The notes beneath the pieces are model-generated. The model did no database searches, was not told the origin of the DNA, and saw only the letters and a list, made by a program, of their open reading frames with translations. A program made the translations under genes and the position numbers. A stretch of 64,000 nucleotides of DNA from Marsupella aquatica (Eukaryota > Marchantiophyta). This document shows, piece after piece, positions 30,662 to 43,144 of the stretch; the first letter of the stretch is position 1; every line of letters begins with the position of its first letter. The stretch is from positions 9,920,001-9,984,000 of the forward strand of contig OZ316894.1 in assembly GCA_973895155.1 (NCBI GenBank). The letters are read 5' to 3'.

Positions 30662-33600
30662 ATGGCGCTCCTCTGTGGTCGCCGCATTTTCTTTCTCTCC
30701 TCTACGCGGATACACCTCTTCTCGACATCGAGTGGCAACAATGTGTTTACCCGCTCCACTCTACAAGCATGGGCCGGGCACGAGATGGGCGCTCGACGAA
30801 TCCTCCGGGTTAGGGCACAATCGGTCTCCACCGCAGCGGCAACCTCACCGACTCTGAAATCGGCGCCGACGAGGTCCATTCCCTCGGACGCTCCGTTCAG
30901 TTCTGTGTCACCGCTGGAGAGACTGCGGGCAAGGCAACTGCGAGATGTGCCCAAGCCCGTCCCGGCGAAATCCTCCCCGCCAGCGAAGAGTCCACCGAAA
31001 GCGCCAGCTCTGGCCGTGTCGTTTGAAGAGCTCGCGTTGAGCGATGAGCTCATGTCGGCAGTCCGTGAATTGGGAATCTCGAAGCCCACTGAAGTGCAGA
31101 GCTTGGGAATTCCTTCGGTGCTTGCTGGTGAAAATGTGGTGATGGCATCGCATACTGGTTCCGGCAAGACTCTGGCTTACATGCTTCCCATCGTTCAGGT
31201 GGGAATTTGTCTCTACCTTTCCTTGGAATCCGCATTGTGGTTGGTTTGGAGTATCATTCCTAAGTTTTAACAACAGGGGGTTTCTTCAAATATGGGTACC
31301 GTGATTTGTGTTTTGTGTGAAGCCGAGGGCCTTGGTATTGGATTCAATTTTTAAGGTTTAGGGAGTTGGATACTTGGACGTGTGATCAGAGTCCGCATGA
31401 CCGATTTCGTACATAATTTGCAGCTCAAGCCGAAGTGTACATAAAATATGGGTTTGTTCAAAAGACGGTTTACTCTGATTTGGGTTTTGTGTCAAGCCTA
31501 ACACTTTTGGTAGTCTAGTAAGTTTTAAGGTTTAGGGAGTTATATACATCGGCGCGTGATCGGATTCCATGCATAATTTGCAGCTGAAGCCGAAGCAGAT
31601 ATGATAGGCAGTTTCGTTGTGAAGCCTCCCTTAAACCCATGTCTGCTGGCAAAAGAAATTGGACGTCTGTCCCTCGATATGTTATTAGGCAGTATTGTTG
31701 TAAAGCCTCCCTTAAACCCATGTCTGCTGGCAAGAGAAATTGGATGTCTCTGTTCCTCGATATGTTATTAGGCAGTTTCGTTGTAAAGCCTCGCTTAAAC
31801 CCATGTCTGCTGGCAAAAGAAATTGGACGTCTCTGTTCCTCGATATGTTATGCGAGTGGCGAGGGTAAGATTTGGCCTTCAAGTTGGAATTCGGAGTATC
31901 GGGAGCGCACTCATGGACTCCACAGCGATTGAAAGTTTTCACAGATAATTTGGATAAACACTGAAAACGAAAACAAAAACAAAAACTGAGCAGGTATTTT
32001 CTATTGTTGTTGTGGCAGATGCTAAGGAGAGACGAACTAGACTCTGGCAAGGCAACCAGGATTAGGAGACCTCGTTGTGTTGTTCTCTGTCCTACCAGGG
32101 AGCTCGCGGAGCAAGTACGTGTTTCAAACCGCCTTAATTGGGTTTATACTGAGAGCAACCCTCCCTCTTGATTCGGCTATCCAAGTTGAGGGTATCAATC
32201 GAAAACAGTTTACTTGTTTCTGGTATTAAGATACGCTCACAGTAGAACTGCTTGATTTCTATGAATTCTATCGAAGCTGAATTCTGGGTGAAAATTAATG
32301 GGATTCTGAACAACCGTACTGGGGACTAGTACCATAGTGAGCTCTGTGACGGTAATTTGGTCTGATAAATCGGAACTGTCGCTTCGAATTTCTACTACCG
32401 GTAGCTATTTTAGATTGAGAGGAGGTACTTAGGGGACAAAAGTTTTACAGGTGTTTCATGTGGCGAAGTCGATCTGTCATCATGCACGCTTTCGAGCAGC
32501 AATGATTGGAGGAGGGACAAGGATGAAATCCCAAGAGGAAATTTTGAACACTGCTGTGGACATGATAGTCGGAACCCCTGGGAGGTTATTGATGCATATT
32601 AAGGAGGGCCATATGGCATATGGTGATATCAAGTATGTGGTGAGCTCTTGCACCTTGGTTTCTCTTCTCAGTCCACTTTGTGCTTTTGGTATAGGATGTG
32701 TAGCGAAAGCGGTGTTCCGACATTCCATATGCCATATTGCGCAGTTGTAAGTTTTAACGCTGAATTAACGGCTAATGAAGCCTCTTAAGGAACACCTGCG
32801 CGGCCAAGTTGGTTGTGGTCTTTCGCTTACTATTGGGATATTCTTCAGGCTTTGGACGAAGCAGATACTATGTTTGATCGTGGATTTGCTCCCGAAATAC
32901 GGAAGTTCTTGGGCCCTCTTAGAAATCGGTCCCGCCAGCCTGGTGATCCAGGATTTCAGACAGTTCTAGTCACAGCAACCATCACCAAGGTCCGAACAAG
33001 CTCCCTTTCGTAACGTATATCTGGATTTTTTCATTAAATTGCTTCCTCTCTACAAATAGCTGTGTTTGTGTATCAATGTCTAATTGACATGTCCTATCTC
33101 TCCAGGACGTTCAAAAGTTACTGGATGAAGAGTTTCCTGGCATCAGGCATATCCAGACATCTACTCTACACAAGAAAGTTGCATCGGCACGCCATGACTT
33201 TTTGAAGCTGTCTGGCACAGAGAACAAACTGGAAGCTCTTACACAGGTATGAGTTGTTTCGCAATAGTTTTTCCCTGGGGACTTGAATAGCTGGCCTAGA
33301 CATAGTTTTGCAGTTGTTTCTTGATTGACAAGTGAAGTTTGTGATTTCGTTGGCCATTCATGTGCAGGTATTGGAGCCAAGGCTTGCAAAAGGAAACCAT
33401 TGCATGGTGTTCTGTAATACACTCAACTCCTGTCGTGCTGTGGATCATCATTTAAGTGAAAATGGCATCAAGACCGTAAACTATCATGGAGAGGTTCCTG
33501 CGGATGAAAGGTAAATATGGTGTTAGAAGAATTGAAATGCTCACGAGAGTTTCCGTTCTACCGAAGATGTTGAGCAGCAGACTGAAAATTGTGTCTCTTT

Positions 33601-34503
33601 TCTCTTGTTCATCCAATAGAAAGGTTGGATTTTTATTACCCTACGTCGTTTTAACCGTGGCAACTGTCCCTCAACTTGGATTGATTTGCATGACAGGGTT
33701 GAAAACTTGAGCAAATTTAAAGATGCTCAAGATGGTTCGGTCCCCGCATTAGTGTGCACTGACCTGGCTGCCCGAGGCTTGGACCTTGTTGTCGATCACG
33801 TGATCATGTTTGATTTTCCTTATAACCCTGTAAGTCATCTTTTGCCATTATCTCAATGCATATGCAGTCTCCCTAGAGCCAAATATTCTATGTAGCGTTG
33901 GAAAATTTGAACTTGTGCGGTTTCTATTTTAGTACAGAAAGAAAAGCAGGTTTTACTGACTCCATTTGTTTTCACAGATTGACTATCTACATCGCACGGG
34001 CAGAACTGCACGTATGGGTGCTAAAGGTACGTTTTCATACTCTATAGATCTCATATTGCTTTACTTCTACTGCAGAAGCATTTCAAGTTTACCGTCAATG
34101 ACATCTGTGTTGCTTGATGGCTGCAGGTAGAGTGACAAGTCTTGTTACTAAGAGGGATCTCACCTTAGCTCTTCAAATAGAAGATGCTATGTCTCAGGGG
34201 AAATCGTTAGAAGCACTGACATCTAATAGAGAAACCTTGGAACAGCGGAAACAGCAAGAACTTGTACAAAAGAGGAGGCAAAAATCAATGGAGAAGGATG
34301 ATAGAGGCAACTTCAAGACGGCAAAGTTTCAAGGTATAGGTAGATTAGGATCTGGTATGAGTAAGTCGGGTTCAAAGAAACCCTCGTCTTCACCCTTCAA
34401 ACCTCTAAAAGGTACTCGAGGTAAAGCAAGGTTCGATCCCAGTGATAAGAAGGTCGACAGCAGTACCAAAAAGCCTGTGGGATTTTTTATCAGAAAAAAA
34501 TAA
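30662..34503 (+). CDS. RH39: DEAD-box ATP-dependent RNA helicase, RH39 type (predicted plastid)
   Basis: Nine exons (30662-31198, 32019-32114, 32451-32639, 32849-32989, 33106-33246, 33368-33510, 33697-33829, 33978-34026, 34127-34503) give 601 residues; Arabidopsis RH39 is about 620. Motifs in order: Q-motif region about 119-150, ASHTGSGKT (162-170), PTREL (204-208), TPGR (253-256), DEAD (277-280), TAT instead of SAT (316-318), TDLAARGLD (437-445) and HRTGRTAR (465-472). The first 110 residues are Ser/Arg/Ala-rich like an organelle transit peptide; the last about 100 are basic and low-complexity (RNA-binding tail). Blocks such as [33 protein letters not shown] and [12 protein letters not shown] match what I recall of RH39, which acts in chloroplast 23S rRNA processing (hidden-break formation). 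All junction phases agree. Intron 1 carries tandem repeats. Confidence 0.95.
31350..31855. repeat. Nested tandem repeats in intron 1 of the RH39-type gene
   Basis: Two levels: a TTAAGGTTTAGGGAGTT ... CATAATTTGCAGCTNAAGCC segment occurs twice about 174 bp apart (31351 and 31525), and a GGCAGTTTCGTTGTAAAGCC ... CTCGATATGTTAT unit of 81-83 bp occurs three times (starts about 31607, 31688 and 31771). The repeats contain CAG acceptor-like sites but coding sequence does not enter them. Confidence 0.85.
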
Positions 34504-35445
34504 AAGTCTTGTAAAAAAGATGCACTGCGTAATTTGTGGTGCAGGTTACCTCAGCATAATGGCCGTCTATATATTTGTGTTTCAGTCTCGTTGGAAGCTA
34601 CCGCAGACGGTTTATAGCGAGCACAATATTACTCGTTGGTTTTAGTCAGTAGAAAGCACTTTGTCCGAGCAATGGAGAAGTGGCAGGCTTACAAGTTGAT
34701 GCTTTTCTTAGTAGGAGATTGATTTAAAGTTTCGGTTCTTTCTTTACAAGGTCGAACGAGTTCCCTGCATGGATTGCAATCTAAATGGATCCAGATTCTC
34801 CTTTTCTTTAGAAATTGTTGCAGGAGAGATCATATTCTTGGGGTAAAGGGACTTTTGCACGTGAGGTCTTTGGAGGCCCAACTTCAGAATGCTGATCTTG
34901 TGCCGTTCATTCCCTTAGTTTAGAGTTCTGTCCGTAGTTGGCTTATCTCTTGTGATCGCTTTTCTCTAACCCCTCTATGACATCTGCTGCCATTTTCCTG
35001 TAATTCATGACGAAGCATTCTGATCAATACCAGAGATCCCTCATGATGCAAACTTGCCTGAACATGGTACACAATAGCTACATAATGAGCTGTCCCAAAC
35101 GTTAGTTTGCATGGTGATTGCTCTTCTTAACACCAGATTGAATGTCAACCAGAGAGCCCATGGAGAGCTGATCCACACAAACCTGAGCCCCGTTATCTAA
35201 CGCTACACATGGAGGCAGAACAGGACATTGTGTAATAGCATGCAAGGTAAGAGCGGGTTCCAGAGGGTTCGATGAGGGACTACACGATTTGCGATCGCAT
35301 TGTTTGAGCCCTTGCAACCTCTCGCGAATTGAAAACTAGACCGAATGTATTCTCTTGTTAGGGTTCTGAAAAAGAGAAACGGTGTTTACTCGCTATGCTT
35401 TTGAGATTCAAGTCCTCCCAACTACTTGTTGAGATATGAAGCCTC
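34504..35445. other. 3' flank of the RH39-type gene and spacer
   Basis: No further recognised gene. A 71-codon minus-strand open frame at 35102-35317 (PPCVALDNGAQVCVDQLSMG in it) has protein-like composition. It could be a further 3' exon of the minus-strand candidate at 35.4-36.2 kb or chance. Confidence 0.35.
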
Positions 35446-36229
35446 TCATCTTTTTTTTAAATCACTGGGATATCCTAACCAATCATTTTCTTGGGTCACC
35501 TCTCCAAACCCAGAGTTGTCTTCTTTCCAAGCCCAATTATCCAAGATCAAGTTCATTGTCTTCAAGCTCCGATTCTTTGGTACCAAAATTTTCCCATTCA
35601 AAGTCGTTGTCTTCCAAGTTGGAAGGTCGCCCTGTACTAGTCTCTGGGTACTAGCAATGAAATCCAGAACTACAGGGTGAACAATGAATAATATCAAAAA
35701 TTTGGAAATTAAGGGCTATCTGGCATGTGGATGCTCCTTTAAAAAATATTCTCGAATATATGAGTGTTGTTTCAGCTTACTGGCTGTTCACATTCCTCAC
35801 TGCTGACGAGAATTCAAGAAGATGGTGTGGGGTTGCGAAATTTGCATCCTCAGACTCTATACTTGCACACAGAGTGTCCCTGCTGATTTTATTGGGTCAC
35901 AGCAGGGTCTTTTAACTGACTCTCGCCCAGGTAGTTTCTAAGTCCGACTACCATCAGGAATCTACTCTAATGCTATTGTCAATCCAAGAGGAGGATTTCT
36001 CGGAGACTCCTGACATTTGAGTTGTGGTCGAGTAATTCCTGGACAACCAAGTAAGCAGCACAAACTGAGCCCTAAAAGGAACGATGCGTTATCCGAATAA
36101 GGAGCATGCCCGTTTTCTAACTTGTATCTCAAACTATCTGTAGCAGTTCAGAATGATAGAGTTGGGTCCGTTCGGTCCTTTGCCTCTTGTATTGGGCTGT
36201 ACAGTCAGACTAGTGTAAATAGTGCTCAT
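35446..36229 (-). CDS. Candidate minus-strand gene, unidentified
   Basis: Weak multi-exon candidate divergent from the ATG27-like gene. Possible pieces on the minus strand: a start at 36229 (MSTIYTSLTVQPNTRGKGPN), an internal exon 35879-35781 (DTLCASIESEDANFATPHHL, ending phase 2 at a GTAAGC donor) and a terminal exon 35650-35446 ending LDNWAWKEDNSGFGEVTQEN then WLGYPSDLKKR-stop. The internal donor and the terminal acceptor at 35651-35652 agree in phase. In the first half of the terminal exon a second frame also reads like a real acidic protein (SNLEDNDFEWENFGTKESEL), so either a different acceptor plus a one-base frameshift, or chance, is involved. No connection from the ATG piece could be traced. 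Family unknown. Confidence 0.25.
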
Positions 36230-36289
36230 CGTGGGCGGAGTAGTGTACTGAGTGCAAAGCAGGAATAGAGCGCAGGGCGTTACTGTGCG

Positions 36290-36660
36290 CAATTCTGCCT
36301 CTCTCCTCCCTTTCGAGGTCCTTTCCTGTTCCTCTCGTTTGGTCTGCCTTCTGCACTGCAACCACTGCACGAAGACAAGCAAGATACAGACAGCAGCAAT
36401 TCCTGTCCTGCAATTACTGCAATCTTTCCAGAGAGGCGGACCTACTTTTTTCTTTGATCCTCGTCTCTAGTCCTGCTGCCCGCTCCGAACTCCAGAATCG
36501 CTCAACTGCGCAGGTCAGTCCTGTCTAGTCCAGTCCTGTCCTGTCCTGCCCAATTTCATAGGTGAATCCGTCTGCCCCGCTTTTCCTCCCTCCCTTTCTT
36601 TCCCTACCCCGCCGCGCCTGCATCCCTCCCTGCCTGCCTCTCTTCTTCTTGGCCATCGAA
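36290..36660 (+). promoter_or_regulatory. Pyrimidine-rich candidate promoter/first-exon region of the ATG27-like gene
   Basis: C/T-rich, CpG-containing stretch with short direct repeats (CCTGTCCTGTCCTGCC at about 36535). It may serve the ATG27-like gene, whose coding exon starts just after an acceptor-like TCTACTGCAG near 38309, so an upstream non-coding exon is likely, and possibly a divergent minus-strand gene. No start site can be fixed. Confidence 0.3.
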
Positions 36661-38329
36661 TGACGCATCCCAAAATCATCCTAGGCGAGTGCGGCGATTT
36701 TGTGGTTGCTTAACTAATAGTTAAGTCAACAAGGGAGGTAACTTACTTACGACGAATTGGAGCCATTTTCTTGCTCATTTTCTCTGATTCAAATCTGGTT
36801 TCTTCACTGGGTGGGAGAACTTCGCCGCCTAATTGAGCTGTTGATCATCACCCCAGACGTGGCTCGCGGGCAAGGAACTCCCGTCTGTGGAAAGAGTGTA
36901 CTGCATGGGGAGATTGGGAGAGTGAAGTGCTCGTTTTTCAAGTTCATGCTTCTGTGGGTTTTCGTATGTTGGGGGAAGGTTTGAAGAGAGGTAGATAGTG
37001 TTGAAAGTAGGATTAGCAGTCCTCCTGTAGCTTCTGGAAAACGCTTGATTCAAGTCACGTATTGGACTGCTTTACACCTATTTCAGTCATTAATTGGTCC
37101 TCACCTTGCTCTGTACGCAGTTGCCGCTTGACGGGCCGTGAATTCCTCTTCTCTCCATCTATCCTACTGTTTGCCTGTGGAATTCAACGCCCCCTCGGAG
37201 GGTTAACGTAACTTGCAGAGTTCTTACAACATGTCCTGGCCGAAGGTCTGGTAGCATTTCCTTGTGAGCTCACCGTGGAGCATAAGATCATGGTGGAGCA
37301 GCCAAGCGAGCTGAGGGACAATTGATTCACGGCTGAAGCTTACTTTTGGGACTCTGGGTTTTATGGTTTCCACCTTGAGATTTACTGAGCGACATGTCGC
37401 ATTGACTATGTTGAAGGCAAAGAGCGAGATGTCCAGCTGCTGCAGAGGATCACCAGTAAGAAGTTGAGCTGTGGTAAGAGAGACGTCCTCAATTTTCCAA
37501 CCATGCCATGTACATTTTTTTTTATTTTCGTACCTTGTTTACTGCAAACCCTTGGGGCAATTTAGTTCCATGCGTGTTCCCCGTTCTCTTGTTCCTGTCC
37601 TGAAGCGAGATATTAGAAGATCACCACTCGTCTTCTAATCACCATGGTTATTTCTCAGCTGCTTGTACCTCAACCGGAAATTGGACAATCCATTTCGTCT
37701 TTCATTGCGATGAATTCAAGCATTCAGAGAAACAATTACGACTATATTTCTTTATTGCTTATGGTGATTCGGACCGTGATTCCGTGGATGGAACCGCTGT
37801 GCCCATCACGCAGTTTTCATAGAGTTTGAGCGTAATGGGATCATATATAAAATGCATTGGTGAATGACATTAACTGTCCTCATGGACCTGAATTGGGCCA
37901 TTGGTCCAGAAAGGAACATACCTGACCAACAGTAAGGGATGAACTGTGACCATGCAGCGAATACAGAAGATTCACTTTGAGGAAGTTCAATAAACTCAGT
38001 ACATACTTTCATTATGCGGAAATAATATCCTACAGATTAAACTCAAAACGTTTGAGTTGCTGGTCTGTTTGTACGATCTGTTTGGGGCAATTCGGGTTGA
38101 TCATCGTCACTGCGTCGTGTTTGTCAGTGCAACGTTGGCCGCACTGTTTTTCGGATAAGTGGCTGTTTTTCAGCCTGCATGGGCAGGCAATCCGTTTGAG
38201 CGGCTAACATGGAGGGTTGTGAGCGGATACATCATGGTCGAGATTTAAGAGGTTTTGATTTTTCTTGTCCATGTGAACTGTTGAAGATCGCATACTATGT
38301 CTACTGCAGGTAGCGTGCCAGAATAGGAA

Positions 38330-41300
38330 ATGAGGAGAGTTAATTTAATCGCCGGTATTTGTCTCGCAATTTTATCTCAAGCCGGCATCAGCTATGCCGC
38401 CAATTACTGCTCATGGGAGACAACTACAAATTCGAAGAGATACAGTTTTGATCTTCTACAGTCAAGTGGACATCTACACGGTGCTCGAAGTGAAGATGGG
38501 TAATGACTTATCAACCCTTTTCTAGATATTGAGTTGGAATAGCGGAGTCAGGAAATTGTCAAATTGAGCTCAAGAGACGAGGCTGGAAAACTTGAAGAGG
38601 GGATATTGCAATGGTTTTACGGAGCTTACTGTAAAACAGTGACAAGGATTGGAATCCAATCTGCGTTGAAATCACCCAGAAGGAATACTGTCCTATTGAT
38701 TCTGGTAGTCAAATTATTTCACAATGTATAGCAAGAACAGTGGCCCAATTAACAATTTTAGACATAATGTGTATATGCTTTGATTAATGTTAAGGGGTTG
38801 AGTATTTATTTTCTTAGCTCATTATGTACGGGTCACTCAATCCAGAGGGTCCACCGGTGACGTTTGCACAATATGGCTCACATTTTCACGAATGGTCTCC
38901 GTCGTTATTCCTTGACTTTTCATACAACGCGTCTCTCCAAAAAATTATGGTCACGAGTTTTCACTACCAGATCTGTGGAAAACTAACTGCAGCTTTTCGT
39001 TTTGTTCCGTTCCTCTAAGCTATGAAGCCGTCAGTCGTATTAAACAGGTTAAGAAAGACCGTAGAACCCTCTGTTTTTTCTATCTATGTGGACTGGATTC
39101 AACACTATTGGAAAATTAGGTCAATTTCTCCATCCGTTTTGTTGTTCCAATGACATTTTTCCATCGGTTATGTTGTTGAAGTCATTCAATGCTCTTCGCG
39201 CCGTTGTTTCAAAAACTTTAGTCTTGTGGGAGTTGCAATCTGGAAGTACATGAAATAGGGCATAATGAAATGGGTGACAGCGAATCATTTATTGCACCGT
39301 CCACAGGGACCCAACCGGAGCATGGGGATGGTCATGAGCTTGTGAAATCGTCCGTTGACACCAATGCTCACTCTGTGATTCAGGTTCTATTCAGTCGTAG
39401 ACAAGAGTGGTGGAACTGAAAAAACTTACTGGTTCCAGGTGACTTTCCTTTCTTTCTGGAAGTGATACCTGAGTGAGCAATGTTTGTTTACACTGGGCAT
39501 TTCTTGGTCTTTCATGCCCTTTCCTATTTTTGTGTTATCTGTACGGTTTACAAGCCCTAGAAATGGCTTTTTGCAGATCTGCAATAATCCTTATTTTACG
39601 TACAATGGTACGGATTCCTCGCTTTAAGGTTCCTTACGCGTGGGGCTTTTGCATTTTTTTGTGAACAGCTGTGTGATCACATGCAATTCAACTATAATGC
39701 CCCCCGATGTGATCAGTGTGAGGTAATTGTACTTGACATTATGGAGTTCTCTATTCGTCAGGATGCTGGGCATTTTCGGCTGGTTAGTGGGTTGGCTGTT
39801 CTATGTGAGCATGATGCTAGCGTACCGCAGTCAAGTAACTCTACTTCTGTGCTTTTGTATGCAGTCGTGTGGCGGGCCTTTGCACTGTGGAGAAACTTGC
39901 TCTGCACTCCAATCCACAATGGATGGCGGTACGGCCTTTTCACTCAACATCCTCTGGTTCAGCAGTGTCATGTGCCGTGGATCTATCATGCGACCACTTC
40001 CTGTAATGACAGTCCAGACCAGAAAATGTCTAGCAATAGCGGAGAATTACTGGCTTTCCTGCGTTGTGATCTCCCACCGTCCTGAAATAGTTGTCCCATA
40101 TTACTAACAGTAATTCGTTTACAGTCTATGAGGTAACTTTCCATCGTATAGAGCTCGTGTGAAGTTGTCACGTTACCTACTTGCAAATGACACTGAAGAG
40201 TATTGTACATCAGGTTTTCGTTTGTCGTTTTAAATCCTCTCAAATAGTTTACTTTTTGAGGTGTAATTTATTTCAAAAGTGGGACAACTGATCTGACTTT
40301 TTTTTGTTTTCCTGTTTCCAAATTGTGAACGTTGAGTTGATGTGCTTTTGTGAATACAGGATATGCGCATTGTACCACCCTTGGAGCGACCTCTAACCAT
40401 TCTTATTCATTGATAGGTGTGTTGAGCTTTTTTTGGACAATGGTGCAATGTGATATGAGTTGTTTCTATATGATGAGACCTTCGGACGCTGCATCGGTGT
40501 CGCCCTGTGGTTGTTGAGTTGGTGACTATACTGTACGTTGTATTGTGGTCATTGGATGCACCTGGTGCCCGTGTATCCTGAGCGCATGATACGATGACGT
40601 ATTTGTGATTGTCTTCAACAGATTCTGCCAGACCTGAAACAGGTGTGGTGGTCAGAATGACTGCCACTAGTCTGGGAAAGAGTTGCTCATTTTCCGTCTC
40701 AATATATTGCAGCGCAAAGAGTGAAGAGGTGCGTAGCGTAATGCTTACATGTATAAGTATTCTAATCGAATGGTAAAACTAAAGGATACAGTGGTAATTG
40801 TTGTGTTGTGTTGTGTTGAGAATCACGTTGTCTTGTTGACGCTGTATTTATATTGCCAAAGCCAATCTAGCTGTAAGGTCTAATGAGACTAATGAATATT
40901 TGCTTGGTTGCAGTTGGCGAAGACCGTTACACAGGTTGGGGGAGGGAGCTGTGACTATGTGAGTTAGCTTTCCTGCTCTTTGTTGCATGGGAGGAAAACG
41001 AGATCAATAGAAGGTCCTGTCGAGCAATGGAATGTCAACTTCCTCACGCGAATGATTTCTTGGAATCCAGAACGGGGGCTTGCAGTACTCATAGCGTTTA
41101 CTTGTGTAGGAAACAAGTTTCTATCACTCAGCTGGCTGCCCCATTGTGACAAATCTGAGCAGGGGTGGAATGGGTTGGTTCGCTACAATTGTGATCGTGT
41201 AAGTGACACCCCTATTGGAAAACTTTTAGCTGCCACTAGCAGGTCATTGCGTGTGATACTTCAGCTCCTGGGTAGGTGCGGTAGTTGAAGCTACTTCTTG

Positions 41301-41909
41301 ACTCTAGTACCGGCATACAATTGATGTTGTTACTCTGTGTATTCACAGGCTACTTTGTCTGTTCGTGTTGTACGTTGCTGTTGGTATTGGCTACCGCGTG
41401 AGTGTCCTTGGTGTGAGCGGCTTGGAGGTAAGTGAAAATTACTGAGTATTGTACTGAGAGACTTTCAAGTTAAAGAGAATTATGATTTCTGTGATTGTCT
41501 TGCATTGGGGTTATCGCAAAAATCTATCGTTGCATCGTCTGCTATGGAGACTTGGGTTTCATTTGTTATTGACATGCGATGCAGGCTATCCCAAATCTTG
41601 ACTTCTGGAAAACTCTGCCATACACCATCAAGGTTCGTATAGATTGCGACCCAAAAACGTTTTTCGTTTGTTTTTCTCTCCTGTAATACAGCTCGAGACG
41701 CTTACATTTACTTGCTTGCCTTTGACCGTTCATTGATATTGAAGGCTTTTCTCTGCGGCAGGAGGCAATTATGCATACCTGTTATTAACATTGCCTTAAT
41801 GCTGAATTTTGATTGCACTGTTCAGCACTTCCTCGAGGCTGCATATTCTTTCATCTTGGGTTGTTATCGACAATTCACTGAACCAACTTACACTCGTGTG
41901 AGTGGTTAG
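38330..41909 (+). CDS. ATG27-like / MRH-domain type I membrane protein
   Basis: Eleven small exons with GT-AG borders: 38330-38499, 39384-39438, 39669-39722, 39865-39928, 40360-40416, 40622-40728, 40914-40958, 41110-41198, 41349-41427, 41585-41632 and 41826-41909. All phases agree and give 283 residues. Order: signal peptide (about 1-24, LIAGICLAILSQAGISYA); a cysteine-rich lumenal mannose-6-phosphate-receptor-homology domain with CDHMQFNYNAPRCDQCESCG, HCGETCSALQ, HCTTLG, ETGVVVRM and GSCDY; one membrane span (about GWFATIVIVLLCLFVLYVAV); and a cytosolic tail with AIPNLDFW. This arrangement and length match plant ATG27-family proteins as I recall them. Atg27 cycles between Golgi, endosomes/vacuole and Atg9 vesicles in yeast; the plant role is less defined. 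The tail has two tyrosine YXX-hydrophobic sorting-like motifs (YRQF, YTRV). Confidence rests on continuous agreement of phase and family pattern over eleven exons. Confidence 0.88.
40799..40822. repeat. TTGTG microsatellite
   Basis: Tandem TTGTG/TGTTG units in an intron of the ATG27-like gene. Confidence 0.8.
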
Positions 41910-43140
41910 CAACAATCACTGGATGGCCAACTAGAATTCTTGCAAGCTGAGTTACTCTTGTGGTAGTTGACAAATTAGTGAAGCCATGTTCATAAATACC
42001 CAAAATTTTGTTAGATCAGCTTCCCTGGAATGCCAAGTAAAGAGACTCAAAGTCGACGGACTGCAAGCTCACACCTTCCATTTGCAGTGTTTTGCAACAA
42101 AGGCACTTCATTGTCCTGATATGAATTTCCCATTTGCTTCAAGGTTTCATGAAGCAGTCAAGTAGTAACATGATCTTACAGGTTTTCCACAGCTGTCATG
42201 TCGTAAATCTGGCATTAGCATCCACCTGTTCATGCGTGTCTTTATGTCAAAGTCTGTAAGCGTCATATGTCAAGGTCTATTGAGAGTATTGTATGTGAAT
42301 GACTATTTAGGCTATTTAGCAGTACACAGTTATCTTCATTGATAAATCACGTCCTTGCCCATTTTCTTACAACTCGTTGGTCTCTTCAAAATGGCCTGGC
42401 GCTGAAATTGTTTCCCTACCACACTTCCCTGTTCATCTTGCCTCACCTGCCTGCCGGGTCTGCCCTGCAACTGCTTACAATGAAAACACAAAAAAACAAA
42501 AGAGAAAATAATTAATGAGGATAAAATTCTCCCTCTTATCATGTGACTGTGCCGTCACTCCTCTGGCATCCCTGCACCCTCACCCATGCCCTCCCAACAA
42601 CAACACTTTCACAATGCTAAAAACATTGACCAAAATGATTGTTCAAGATTGTTCAACATGGCCTAACATTAGTATTTAACTACCTTATGCATTATCTCTT
42701 CATAACTTAATACCAATGCGTTGCACAAGAAGATGTGGATGTGTCAAGAAGATGTGGATGTGTAAAAGATGTCAAGGCGGGAAATGTTGTTGCATAAAAG
42801 GTCTCATTGTGCAAAAATGTCCATGCGAAAAATATGTCAAGATGTAAAAATGTCTTTGAGGTAGTCATTGAGGAAAAGAAGAGTCACACAGGCAAGTGAG
42901 CTTTTGAGTCCTATATCCAAGCATTGCACAATTATCATTTCTTTGCTTGTGGTCAGGTTGTCATTGCAGTTGTGTCCAAGGTTTTGAAAGTCAATTTGTC
43001 ATTTCAATTGGGCTGTCACTGCGGCCATGTGATTGTTGCGGAGGTGTTGTTGTCCTAGTCGTGTCATATATGTAGTCATCATATGATTGAAGAAGTGTCC
43101 TTGGGTGCATGGTTGTTGGTGTGGCAATGTTGTCATTTTA
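41910..43140. other. Intergenic, nothing recognisable
   Basis: 3' flank of the ATG27-like gene, then AT-rich DNA with short direct repeats (AAGATGTGGATGTGT twice at about 42728-42765). No supported gene. Confidence 0.4.
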
Positions 43141-43144
43141 GTTG

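Noticed and set aside
39681-40107. Two overlapping 126-134 codon plus frames
   Set aside because: They read through an intron of the ATG27-like gene; the true exon is 39865-39928, as shown by phase and family pattern.
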